From positions 1 through 24,363 of IMG/VR virus record IMGVR_UViG_3300025141_014189: a stretch of DNA of 24,363 nt, one strand, 5' to 3'. Of the stretch, positions 13,161 through 20,359 are shown one piece after another. The notes under the pieces were generated by a model. It made no database searches and had not been told where the DNA came from. It saw only the letters and a list, made by a program, of their open reading frames with translations. Numbering within the stretch: the stretch's first letter is position 1; every line of letters starts with the position of its first letter. Source of the stretch: a virus. Made by a program: the position numbers and the translations under genes.

Positions 13161-14532
13161 TAACTTCTCTCCATTTTTTCTTGAGCAAATTTTTCATATC
13201 TGACTCTGATTGTTTCACTGCTTCATCAAGGGTCAAGGTTTTTTCATCTAGAATTTCAAATGTACTTCTTGCAGTGTCAATGTGTACAGGAAATACTAAG
13301 CCATCTCTTCCGGCTCTGTTTTTAGCCACAAAAAGCCTTCCTGCGCCAGTAGATTTTTCCAGTGCTTTTCTAGAAATAGAAACTACGACGTCTGCCACCA
13401 TAGCTTTACCATACGCTTCAGCCATATTTTCAAGACCAACAATATCAGACTTTGCAGAATCTCTATTAGCTTGAGATGCTGTCCATACTGGAATGTTCAA
13501 GTCCATCGCCAGATTTCTTAGTTCCTCATAAATCAATTTAAGCTCGTGGCGCAGGGAGTCGTATGCCCTGGTTGATCTCATAATATCAGCATAATCTATA
13601 ATGATTACTGACGGCTTGAATCCTTTTAACATTAATTTTTCGATGTGATTTCTAATTGTGATGGAAGACGCACTTCCCGTAGGATATTCCTTGATTATCA
13701 GTCTTCCCAGATCCATATCTTTGTATTTATCTAAAACAACCTGTTTTTGATCCTGCACATCGTTGGATGGAATGCTACATAAATTTGAATCGTACCTCAA
13801 GCCCACAGCATGCTCTGTCAGTTCAAATGTGTAATGTAGCACATTTTTTCCTGCTTTCATTGCATTTGCGCCCATGGCGACAAGCCAGTGGGACTTTCCA
13901 ACCCCGGTATTGGCTGTCACGACGCCTATTTCTCCTCGACCTAGGCCGCCTCTAAAGATATCTTTCGCGTCGAGTCTGGGTAAACCTGTGGGACAAACTT
14001 GTCGATTAATTCTAACAAATCTTGCGTCTGCATCTTCAAAAAAATCATGCCCTACGCTGCTTGGCATTCCGACTGATACTGCATTTTTCATTAATGTCAC
14101 GACACTTTCAAACTTCTCTGTCTGTATTAAATCAACTGCCTTCTCTAATGCATCTTTAAAAGCTTGTTTCCTACAAAAATCAAGAGACTTGTCTTTGACA
14201 TATGCAAGATCGCCTAAATCTGTACTTGTCTTGACACGGTGTAGAAACTGAACTATTTGATCTCTAAGGATTGCATCATCCCTCTGGGATAGATCATCTC
14301 GTACAATTGTTACTAAAAGTCCTAGTGTGGGAAAGCACTTGTACTTTTTAAAGTACGCAAAAAACTTGTCTGCAAGATACTCCAAGTATCTCACATCAAA
14401 GAAAGTTGGATCCATAACTTCCACCATTTGAGCTGACCATTCTTTATCTGTAATCAAACTCTGAAATATCTTTTCTTGAAAAGACTTTCCGTATTGACCA
14501 AAATGTGGTGCCATGGATGATGTGTCTGTCAT
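13138..14532 (-). CDS. Replicative DNA helicase, DnaB/gp41 family
   Basis: 464 residues. The N-terminal 165 residues are a helical domain of the DnaB type. The RecA-like ATPase starts around 180 (CPTGLPRLDA): Walker A TANTGVGKS at 206-214, the catalytic glutamate strand YTFELTE (Glu237), Walker B VIIIDYADIM at 309-318, and a later sensor region WTASQANRD. This unwinds DNA ahead of the fork. The ATG (14532) overlaps the FEN stop by four bases (ATGA), giving coupled translation, and the C-terminus overlaps dut. The length and motifs resemble T4 gp41 more than host DnaB (about 470 and typically with a clearer primase-binding N-terminal domain). No primase is visible in the window. Confidence 0.9.
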   Translation of the reverse strand: MTDTSSMAPHFGQYGKSFQEKIFQSLITDKEWSAQMVEVMDPTFFDVRYLEYLADKFFAYFKKYKCFPTLGLLVTIVRDDLSQRDDAILRDQIVQFLHRVKTSTDLGDLAYVKDKSLDFCRKQAFKDALEKAVDLIQTEKFESVVTLMKNAVSVGMPSSVGHDFFEDADARFVRINRQVCPTGLPRLDAKDIFRGGLGRGEIGVVTANTGVGKSHWLVAMGANAMKAGKNVLHYTFELTEHAVGLRYDSNLCSIPSNDVQDQKQVVLDKYKDMDLGRLIIKEYPTGSASSITIRNHIEKLMLKGFKPSVIIIDYADIMRSTRAYDSLRHELKLIYEELRNLAMDLNIPVWTASQANRDSAKSDIVGLENMAEAYGKAMVADVVVSISRKALEKSTGAGRLFVAKNRAGRDGLVFPVHIDTARSTFEILDEKTLTLDEAVKQSESDMKNLLKKKWREVNGDHKED

Positions 14533-15491
14533 TCTTTAATCCTGGTATGTGCCTGTACAGAGGCGTAAAAAGAGTCAATGTCAAAATTCTGAATGCCTTC
14601 ACGTAAAAACATTCTCACTAAAGATATTTTATCATTAGAGGGGGCTGAATTTTCAAGAGAAAATTCAATTCTTTGAATTTGGTCTGCTGATAGTCCTATC
14701 ATATCTAGCAACATCAGCTTCCAATTTCTCTTTGCAATAGATGAGTTTTCTAGAATACTATCGTATAGTTTTAAAGTTTTTTCCTCAGACGCGTAAGATG
14801 CCTCCGCAATTATATCTTCTACAGAGACGAATTTATCAGATGAAAGGCATGGGAATCTTTTAGATAGGGATACAAATCCGGCTCTTGGGACACCCCCCAA
14901 TCCATCAGAAGGGTCTCCGACAAAAGATCTTGCAGTACAAAAGTTTGTGCAAGATACACCAAATTTTTCTAAAACTGTCCGAGGGGTTATATACTTTTTT
15001 TGACCGGGTGACCACTGTATTGTTCTTTTTGTTAAAAGCTGATAGAAGTCTTTGTCTGAGGACACTATTACACAATTGTTATTTTCCATCTTGTATTTAA
15101 CGACATAACTTATTACATCATCTGCCTCACAATCAGGAACGTACATCTGCAAAACTGCAGTATGTTTAAGTGCTTCTATCAAAAGAGTAATTTGATTATC
15201 TCTATTCTGAGTTGTGTCAGGGATTTCATTCAGATAATATCTATTCAATTTCTGTGGTCTTCGATTCTGTTTATAATCTTTATAGATTGCCCTTCTTCTT
15301 GGGGATCCTCCCCCTTCCCACACTACAATTACTTTCTTTGGGTAGATCCTGTCACATAAAATTGAAAGAGACTTTAAAAATCCAGTGAACCCACCTACAT
15401 GTTGTCCGGACTCGCTCATGCTTGGGTTGACAACGAAATGACGCATAAATAAGTTCAGACCATCCACTATAAGAATGGGTCGATCTTTCAT
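14529..15491 (-). CDS. 5'-3' exonuclease / flap endonuclease (T4 RNase H type)
   Basis: 320 residues. The FEN/PIN active-site acids are all present: ILIVDGLNLF (Asp10), CEADDVISYV (Glu122, Asp124, Asp125), VSSDKDFYQLL (Asp146, Asp148), and FVGDPSDGLGGVPRAG (Asp193, Asp196), which is the helix-three-turn segment that holds duplex DNA. WEGGGSPRRRAIYKDYKQNR (about 58-76) matches the arch region that threads the 5' flap. It removes RNA primers and flaps on the lagging strand. GGAGG lies seven bases before the ATG at 15491. It is two bases from the recA stop upstream and overlaps the helicase start downstream, so recA, FEN and helicase form a tight unit. Confidence 0.92.
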   Translation of the reverse strand: MKDRPILIVDGLNLFMRHFVVNPSMSESGQHVGGFTGFLKSLSILCDRIYPKKVIVVWEGGGSPRRRAIYKDYKQNRRPQKLNRYYLNEIPDTTQNRDNQITLLIEALKHTAVLQMYVPDCEADDVISYVVKYKMENNNCVIVSSDKDFYQLLTKRTIQWSPGQKKYITPRTVLEKFGVSCTNFCTARSFVGDPSDGLGGVPRAGFVSLSKRFPCLSSDKFVSVEDIIAEASYASEEKTLKLYDSILENSSIAKRNWKLMLLDMIGLSADQIQRIEFSLENSAPSNDKISLVRMFLREGIQNFDIDSFYASVQAHTRIKE

Positions 15492-15493
15492 TT

Positions 15494-16675
15494 CTATTCC
15501 TCCGGGGAAATAAGAGCTGACTCCATATCTAAAGAAATTGCTCTTACTTCTTCGTAAGACTCAGGGTCAACTACCATATGATCTGAGTTGGACATTTTTC
15601 TCACCATCACCCGAGCCAATAGAGCATCAATATAGGGCGAATACTGTGGGTCTTCAATTATCTCATTAAAGTCTGCCTTATAAAATTTCTTCTCAACAAT
15701 TAATTCTCCTGTGTCAGCATTTGATACTGTGAGTGTCTTCCATGTACTAGACCCAGCGACACAGATATCCTTTCCTTCAATTGTTTCTTTGCCATTCTTT
15801 CTTAGGACATCAAATATCTGCTCATGCTCTTTTATGCCTTTTCCAAAATGTATCTCAAAATTCACTGTTCTAAATGGTGCGCTGACCTTATTTTTTATCG
15901 TTTTTGCAGAAACGTGAATTCCGATTACATTCTTGTCTTTATCTTGTATCTGTTGACCAGCACCTAGTTTAATTCTAACCGAAGAGTGAAAAGGAATTGC
16001 TTTACCACCCGGCGTGGTTGTGGGATCGCCATACATTACGCCTACTTTCGTTCTTATCTGATTAAGGCAAATAAACAAGACATTCTGGTTTGCGATAACG
16101 CCGGTTATCTTTCTCATTCCCTTAGAAATTGCTCGTGCTTGTAATCCGATTGACTCCTTGTCATAGTCTCCTACTAGCTCAGCTTTTGGGGAAGATGCAG
16201 CAACTGAGTCCCAAATAATTGTAATGGGGACATCTTTATTCATCGCTTTTGCCTTCATAATAGTAGACTCAGCAATAGAGAGAACTTCTTCTGTGCAGTG
16301 TGTATCAACGTAAACAAAGCGTTTCGTAATATCTACACCCAACAAAGATAGATTTTCCACACTTGTCGCGTTTTCTGTATCTATATACACAACTATTCCG
16401 CCCATATGTTGTGTAGATCTTGCAACCTGAATCGCTATGTGCGATTTACCTATAGACGGTGGGCCAAAGATTTCTACAATTCTACCCTCAGGAAGTCCTC
16501 CATTTGCTCTATTCGCGATGATATAATCTAGAAGTCGAGAACCGGTGCTTATCCACCGATTTACATGTGTTGGAGATGTATCATGAGATAAGTTATATGC
16601 AACTTTTGTGCCGTGCTCTTTATTAAGAGATGTGATAAGCTCATCTGTAAAATTATTCATGTCTTTTTTGGGCAT
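15494..16675 (-). CDS. RecA/UvsX recombinase
   Basis: 393 residues. The core is closer to RecA than to T4 UvsX: Walker A GPPSIGKS at 71-78, the catalytic glutamate strand YIDTENATS (Glu101), Walker B ITIIWDSVAASSP, and loop L2/NQIR motif FICLNQIRTKVGVMYGDP followed by TTTPGGKAI. Strand exchange, repair and recombination-dependent replication are the expected roles. An unusual C-terminal half of about 130 residues has a long domain with GHxGKGIKEHEQIFD-like helix and an acidic end (SPEE), which in RecA regulates DNA binding. It starts at ATG 16675 with AGGAG upstream and its own promoter and 5' region (see 16700-16728). It begins the recA-FEN-helicase run. Confidence 0.92.
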   Translation of the reverse strand: MPKKDMNNFTDELITSLNKEHGTKVAYNLSHDTSPTHVNRWISTGSRLLDYIIANRANGGLPEGRIVEIFGPPSIGKSHIAIQVARSTQHMGGIVVYIDTENATSVENLSLLGVDITKRFVYVDTHCTEEVLSIAESTIMKAKAMNKDVPITIIWDSVAASSPKAELVGDYDKESIGLQARAISKGMRKITGVIANQNVLFICLNQIRTKVGVMYGDPTTTPGGKAIPFHSSVRIKLGAGQQIQDKDKNVIGIHVSAKTIKNKVSAPFRTVNFEIHFGKGIKEHEQIFDVLRKNGKETIEGKDICVAGSSTWKTLTVSNADTGELIVEKKFYKADFNEIIEDPQYSPYIDALLARVMVRKMSNSDHMVVDPESYEEVRAISLDMESALISPEE

Positions 16676-16699
16676 TTTTAGCTCCTAATGCATGTATTC

Positions 16700-16728
16700 A
16701 ATATAAGCAAATATGTGTGAGTGTTCAA
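16700..16728 (-). promoter_or_regulatory. Promoter for recA (TTGAAC, 17-bp spacer, TATATT)
   Basis: On the minus strand TTGAAC (16723-16728) is followed by a 17-base spacer and TATATT (16700-16705). The predicted start is about 16693, giving a short leader with AGGAG before the recA ATG at 16675. The -35 box is the same TTGAACACT as at 18535-18540. It lies directly after the ssb terminator, so recA has its own start. Confidence 0.75.
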
Positions 16729-16732
16729 ATAC

Positions 16733-16761
16733 AAATCAGGGGGCGTAAAGCCCCCTGATTT
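16733..16761 (-). terminator. Strong hairpin terminator after ssb
   Basis: A perfect 12-bp stem with a 5-base loop (AAATCAGGGGGC, loop, complement). On the minus strand it is followed by a weaker T run (GTATTTG) and on the plus strand by TTTTATTTTC, so it may work in both directions. It lies between the ssb stop and the recA promoter, making ssb an independent transcript end. Confidence 0.85.
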
Positions 16762-16791
16762 TATTTTCAAACAATAACCTGCTTGTCTATC

Positions 16792-17586
16792 TTAAAGATC
16801 CTCTAGATCTGCGAAAGCATCATCTAAGCTCTTATAGCGCTTAGTTTCTGTAGGTGTCTCTGAATTAGTCGTATCGTTTGTGTTATTTGTAGAGGAATGA
16901 TGTTCGGTTCCGGTGCCTTCATTAGACCCATCGTCACCATTAAGCCAATCATTTACGATCTTCTCAAGTTCCTCATAAGTCTTGCATGTATACATCTCGT
17001 CCAGATCAGGAATTTCTCCCAACCATGACTTGGCCTGTGCAGACTCGTCAGAAAGCTTAGATTGCTTTCCACGAGGACGAACTTCTGTAGAGGCCCACAT
17101 TCTACCGGGGGCCTTTGTGCATACTACCTTGACATCACGACCATCAGTAGGATCTGTGATATCGCCGTAATCTTCATCAAGCATAATATTGAGAAGAGAT
17201 TGATACACTGTCTTTCCAAATGACCAAAGGCGGACACCCTTATCTTCCTCGCCTCGAACCACGACTGGAGCGTAGCTTCTCATCTTGGGGTAAAGCTTCT
17301 TTGCTAGCTCATAAGACTCCTTAGAGCCGTCGTCTCGAAGCTTTTGAATAAGTTCTTGAATCGGGTCTGGTTGCCCAAACTGATAGGGCGCTAAAAGGCC
17401 CGGGTTGTTCCCGATGTTATAATAAAACCAGCGCTCCTTAAAAGGCTGTCCATCATTATCAGGAAAAGAAAGAAGGCGGACTGTTGATTCCTCTCCCTCT
17501 TGAGGTCGCCACATGGTATTTCGGCGACTATTGGTACCAGAAAGCTGGTTTAACTTCTTGCGAATTGCATCTAGATCAATTGCCAT
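16792..17586 (-). CDS. Single-stranded DNA-binding protein, T4 gp32-like
   Basis: 264 residues from ATG 17586 with AAGGAG seven bases upstream. The organisation is that of gp32: a basic N-terminus (IRKKLNQLSGTNSRRNT) for cooperativity, a core with FKERWFYYNI and PYQFGQPDPIQELIQKL near the T4 core pattern, then a low-complexity Ser/Thr/Asn/Glu linker (about 218-245) and an acidic tail LDDAFADLEDL that would contact helicase and polymerase. The zinc cysteines of T4 gp32 are absent, so this is a zinc-free variant; the two remaining Cys are far apart. It covers ssDNA at forks and cooperates with RecA. It is an isolated transcript with its own promoter region and terminator. Confidence 0.85.
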   Translation of the reverse strand: MAIDLDAIRKKLNQLSGTNSRRNTMWRPQEGEESTVRLLSFPDNDGQPFKERWFYYNIGNNPGLLAPYQFGQPDPIQELIQKLRDDGSKESYELAKKLYPKMRSYAPVVVRGEEDKGVRLWSFGKTVYQSLLNIMLDEDYGDITDPTDGRDVKVVCTKAPGRMWASTEVRPRGKQSKLSDESAQAKSWLGEIPDLDEMYTCKTYEELEKIVNDWLNGDDGSNEGTGTEHHSSTNNTNDTTNSETPTETKRYKSLDDAFADLEDL

Positions 17587-17616
17587 TGTTTAACTCCTTA
17601 ATGTTTTAATGGTCAA

Positions 17617-17643
17617 ATTATATTGCTTAGCACGTACTGCCAA
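17617..17643 (-). promoter_or_regulatory. Second candidate ssb promoter (TTGGCA, 15-bp spacer, TATAAT)
   Basis: TTGGCA (17638-17643) and a perfect TATAAT (17617-17622) on the minus strand, spacer 15, shorter than the usual 17. Predicted start near 17610, 24 bases before the ssb ATG. The -10 is excellent; the short spacer reduces confidence. It lies downstream of another candidate, so ssb may have two starts. Confidence 0.5.
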
Positions 17644-17651
17644 GTCTTTAA

Positions 17652-17680
17652 AGTCTAAAATTTTAATAGTTAATGTTCAA
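17652..17680 (-). promoter_or_regulatory. Promoter of the TTGAAC family ahead of ssb
   Basis: TTGAAC (17675-17680), 17-base spacer, TAGACT (17652-17657) on the minus strand. The -35 hexamer and following ATT match the recA and HD-gene promoters (TTGAACAYT). The -10 is weaker (four of six consensus positions). Confidence 0.5.
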
Positions 17681-17682
17681 GT

Positions 17683-17928
17683 TTAATTTTTGTACCAGTC
17701 TTCATTTCCGACAGGTGCTTTTTCTTTTTTCTTCTTTCGGCGGCCTTTAGGATAAGTCGGGCCTGTGCCTAAAGGGGTTGTTACTCCCGCAATACTGGCC
17801 ACTGTACTTACTTCGTTTTCTTCCGTTGTTCCTTCGGGCTCATCAGGCTCTGTGAGGAGCTCTTCTTTTTCTTCAGAAATCCTCATTTCCTTTATGATAT
17901 TTCGAATTAGAGATCGTAAATTTTTCAT
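17683..17928 (-). CDS. Small basic low-complexity protein
   Basis: 81 residues from ATG 17928. Residues 1-15 (MKNLRSLIRNIIKEM) form an amphipathic helix with the pattern LR.LIR.IIKE. An acidic stretch (EEKEELLTEPDEPEGTTEENE) follows, then AGVTTPLGTGPTYP and a lysine/arginine run (KGRRKKKKEK), ending NEDWYKN. No family is assigned. Similar N-terminal helices plus Lys-rich tails occur in small structural or head-associated phage proteins, which suggests virion association. It lies four bases after the HD-like gene and before the ssb promoters. The ribosome-binding site is weak. Confidence 0.65.
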   Translation of the reverse strand: MKNLRSLIRNIIKEMRISEEKEELLTEPDEPEGTTEENEVSTVASIAGVTTPLGTGPTYPKGRRKKKKEKAPVGNEDWYKN

Positions 17929-17932
17929 ATTA

Positions 17933-18505
17933 CTAACTATTCTGTTTGTGCAGAACAGACAAGCGTGAACTTAACAAACCAGCTGAAATTGGATTTAAGC
18001 AATTTGCATAAAACTGATTTTCTGGTAAATGAAGCCCTTGTGAAACGTTAATAGCTTCCCACTCTTCTCTAGAAAGATCTATCCCAAAATGAGAAAGAAG
18101 CCAAAGAGAACGATGAGCTGTATTCATCTTTGGACATTTGTCATTATATTTGTAGACCTGGCCTAATTTTTCTCTATGCCACTCAGAGTCCTGTATTAGA
18201 TAAAGGTCTTCATCTGGAGAGAGACCTCCCACTTTTCCTAGCTCATGTAAAAGAGAAACTTTAACTAATGATTTAGTGTTGCCAAACGTTTTTGAAAGAG
18301 ACTTAGAAATAGATGCCACCTCTAAGCTAAAAGCTAATAGCTCGCCGGGATGTCCACCATTTTCTTCAGTTGTGCCGCGGGGACACATCAGCAATCGTTC
18401 TCCTAAAGACTCACATAAGTCCTTTGCTGGCTCCGGTCCGATGACCTTCTTAAGAACGCCACTATATTTTTCAAACTGAGATAATAATTGTTCTGTATCT
18501 TTCAT
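17933..18505 (-). CDS. HD-domain-like phosphohydrolase
   Basis: 190 residues. ENGGHPGELLAFSLEVASIS (His52) and SLLHELGKVGG (His87, Glu88) give the H...HD/E metal-binding pattern of HD hydrolases, with HE in place of HD. NTAHRSLWLLSHFGI (His131) supplies the third histidine position, and EEWEAINVSQGLHL follows where the last Asp would be expected. The core is there but two of the classical residues are altered, so activity is uncertain. HD proteins of phages act on nucleotides or as RNA/DNA phosphohydrolases. It starts at ATG 18505, exactly at the predicted transcription start of the promoter upstream, so it may be leaderless. Confidence 0.6.
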   Translation of the reverse strand: MKDTEQLLSQFEKYSGVLKKVIGPEPAKDLCESLGERLLMCPRGTTEENGGHPGELLAFSLEVASISKSLSKTFGNTKSLVKVSLLHELGKVGGLSPDEDLYLIQDSEWHREKLGQVYKYNDKCPKMNTAHRSLWLLSHFGIDLSREEWEAINVSQGLHLPENQFYANCLNPISAGLLSSRLSVLHKQNS

Positions 18506-18511
18506 GTTAAC

Positions 18512-18540
18512 ATTATATGAATAGTATCTTCAGTGTTCAA
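18512..18540 (-). promoter_or_regulatory. Promoter (TTGAAC, 17-bp spacer, TATAAT) overlapping the HD-gene start
   Basis: TTGAAC (18535-18540), 17-base spacer, perfect TATAAT (18512-18517) on the minus strand, beginning right after the stop of the 201-aa gene. The predicted start lies at or within a base of the ATG at 18505, so the mRNA would be leaderless or have a leader of a few bases. Confidence 0.8.
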
Positions 18541-19146
18541 CTAAACTACGTACACGATGATCGGGGCATTTCGACCTTTATTTATTTCTACTGCCTTGAC
18601 CAAATTTAGCATACCCGCATTTTTGGCACCTAGTAATGTATGTGATAAAAACTTTATGGCGTTGCGGTGATCCAGGCCGGCATTTGTGATACCTACAACG
18701 TTCACTAATGTCCCATCAGGTGCTTGCTCTTGAGTAAGAGTTGCTCCGGAGTAAGCTTGACCCATGATATCATTCGAATGAATAGCTGCATTCATAACAC
18801 CCAAAACCTGCTCTAAATCGTTTCCGGAGGTGACCTTGACCCCCAAATCTTTCATAAGACCTTTTGGATCACTCATAGCTCTAGCGCCTGCTTCTGTGGT
18901 CGCAGATTTAAATCGTCCGCCTGTGCCAAAGGCACCTGAAGCTATTCCAACTGAGCCTGGCGGACCTTTTGTCCCTCGCTTGTTTTTTCTTCTTTTGGGT
19001 GCCTTCTTTTTTGGCTTCTCTTCAGGCTTCTGGGCAACAGGCTTTGGTGCCTGGACTTTGTTTCCTTTATCAGTCTCTTCGGTTTGCTCTTGGAGTATAT
19101 TCCACAAAGCAGACCTTACTTTTCTTTCTAAAAATGACTTGTCCAT
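18541..19146 (-). CDS. Basic protein with N-terminal amphipathic helix
   Basis: 201 residues. Residues 4-20 (SFLERKVRSALWNILQEQ) form an amphipathic helix similar in layout to that of the 81-aa protein. A long Lys/Pro/Glu low-complexity stretch follows (about 27-62, with KRRKNKRGTK), then a Gly-rich SGAFGTGGRF and a folded-looking C-terminal half of about 110 residues containing VLGVMNAAIHSNDIMGQAYSG and repeated VVGITNAG-like strands. I do not recognise the C-terminal domain. The combination of a helical tag, basic linker and globular end suggests a virion-associated or DNA-binding protein. ATG 19146 lies five bases after the polymerase stop. Confidence 0.75.
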   Translation of the reverse strand: MDKSFLERKVRSALWNILQEQTEETDKGNKVQAPKPVAQKPEEKPKKKAPKRRKNKRGTKGPPGSVGIASGAFGTGGRFKSATTEAGARAMSDPKGLMKDLGVKVTSGNDLEQVLGVMNAAIHSNDIMGQAYSGATLTQEQAPDGTLVNVVGITNAGLDHRNAIKFLSHTLLGAKNAGMLNLVKAVEINKGRNAPIIVYVV

Positions 19147-19151
19147 GTTCT

Positions 19152-20342
19152 TTAATTATCCTCCAAAACCTTAACTGATGCATCAAACTTCCAGTCGCCC
19201 AAAGATAGTTCTATTGTTTCGTTTTTTAAGAGAGATTCTGCAAACTCTTTTTGACAATCGATTATCAGAGCATCATGAATTACGAACAAAGGAGAACAAT
19301 AATCAGAAAAGTTTTCTGAAAATTGTGCGAACATAAGAAGGGATCCTTCAGCAACGGAACTTTGTAAATAATAGCTTATCAACAAGTGTTCATTATTATC
19401 CTGAATCTTGAGCGGTCTTCCCACAGCATTCCTAAGATTGTTGCTTGATAACTCTAATGCCAAGCGTCTTTTTAATCTATCATAATCAAAGTAATTACGT
19501 GCCTGTCTAATGACGCTTCTTGCATTAACACACTCAGGCAACTTTTTTTCAAGATTTTTAGGAGATTGTCCGTATAAGGCACACAAAGTAATCAATTTTG
19601 CATGAGAGCGCTCAACTTGACTTTTTAGAATAGTGTTCGCCACAAATTCATAAACATCAACTGGTATATCATCACCTTTAACATGCAGCGCAAACTTGGG
19701 CTCTGCTGACACTAAATCTATTTGAATTACCTTTCCGCCAGGATATCGACTCTTGAGACAACTTCTAACTCTCGCTGGAGCCGTGAGTATTTGGGGACCT
19801 CCTGTGACGGTGAGTCTTCCCGTAGATGTGTTTACTGTGGAGTACTCTACTCTATTACATAAACTACCTGGGGCGGGTAAAAAACTCGAAAGAGTACTCT
19901 TTACAGTCTCATACTCTGTCTCTTCTATCATGCCCTTTAGCTTAGGAAGGTCTATGGAAGATCTAGATAGGCCCTGGAGGAATCTTTTGATTGTTAAGTA
20001 GGTTACTAGGTAATCTGAGTTTTCAGTGTCACAGAGAGCATTCTGGATACCCTCTACGCATGTTTTCAAGTGTGCACGTAGTGATTCTTTAGGCACTGCC
20101 AAAGCTGCATCTTTTCCGGTGATTCCTAAGATGTTACACATCGATTGATAGTTTGTGGGCATCGGAAATATTTCCGAAGATCCGACTAGCTTCATAAAGC
20201 CATTGATCTCAGATTTACCTGTCATTAAGCTCATCTGTGTCTTTTCAATAGAATCATGATCAACTTCACCGATCAAAATTTTCTTGCTTTCTGAAAGTTC
20301 TAGATAGATGTCCACGCTTATATTATTACACAAGTGCCACAA
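19152..20342 (-). CDS. Small family-A DNA polymerase-like protein
   Basis: 396 residues from a TTG at 20342, chosen because AAGAG lies seven bases upstream and no ATG fits. It holds the polymerase palm and fingers only: STGRLTVTGGPQIL (174-187, the TGRLSS..PNLQ equivalent), motif A IDLVSAEPKFAL (Asp209), motif B RSHAKLITLCALYGQ (Lys249, Tyr257, Gly258), and motif C VIHDALIID (His356, Asp357). Family A motif C is HDE; here the Glu is Ala. There is no 3'-5' exonuclease domain and the protein is less than half the usual size, so it could be a repair or primer-filling polymerase. The window also holds a DnaE-type start, so two polymerases are encoded. The gene lies 17 bases after the hub gene. 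Confidence 0.82.
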   Translation of the reverse strand: MWHLCNNISVDIYLELSESKKILIGEVDHDSIEKTQMSLMTGKSEINGFMKLVGSSEIFPMPTNYQSMCNILGITGKDAALAVPKESLRAHLKTCVEGIQNALCDTENSDYLVTYLTIKRFLQGLSRSSIDLPKLKGMIEETEYETVKSTLSSFLPAPGSLCNRVEYSTVNTSTGRLTVTGGPQILTAPARVRSCLKSRYPGGKVIQIDLVSAEPKFALHVKGDDIPVDVYEFVANTILKSQVERSHAKLITLCALYGQSPKNLEKKLPECVNARSVIRQARNYFDYDRLKRRLALELSSNNLRNAVGRPLKIQDNNEHLLISYYLQSSVAEGSLLMFAQFSENFSDYCSPLFVIHDALIIDCQKEFAESLLKNETIELSLGDWKFDASVKVLEDN

Positions 20343-20359
20343 AAATACACTCTTGAATT

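Noticed and set aside
13448-13460. Additional TTGAAC site on the minus strand inside the helicase gene
   Set aside because: It lies within conserved coding sequence and has no matching -10 box at 17 bases.
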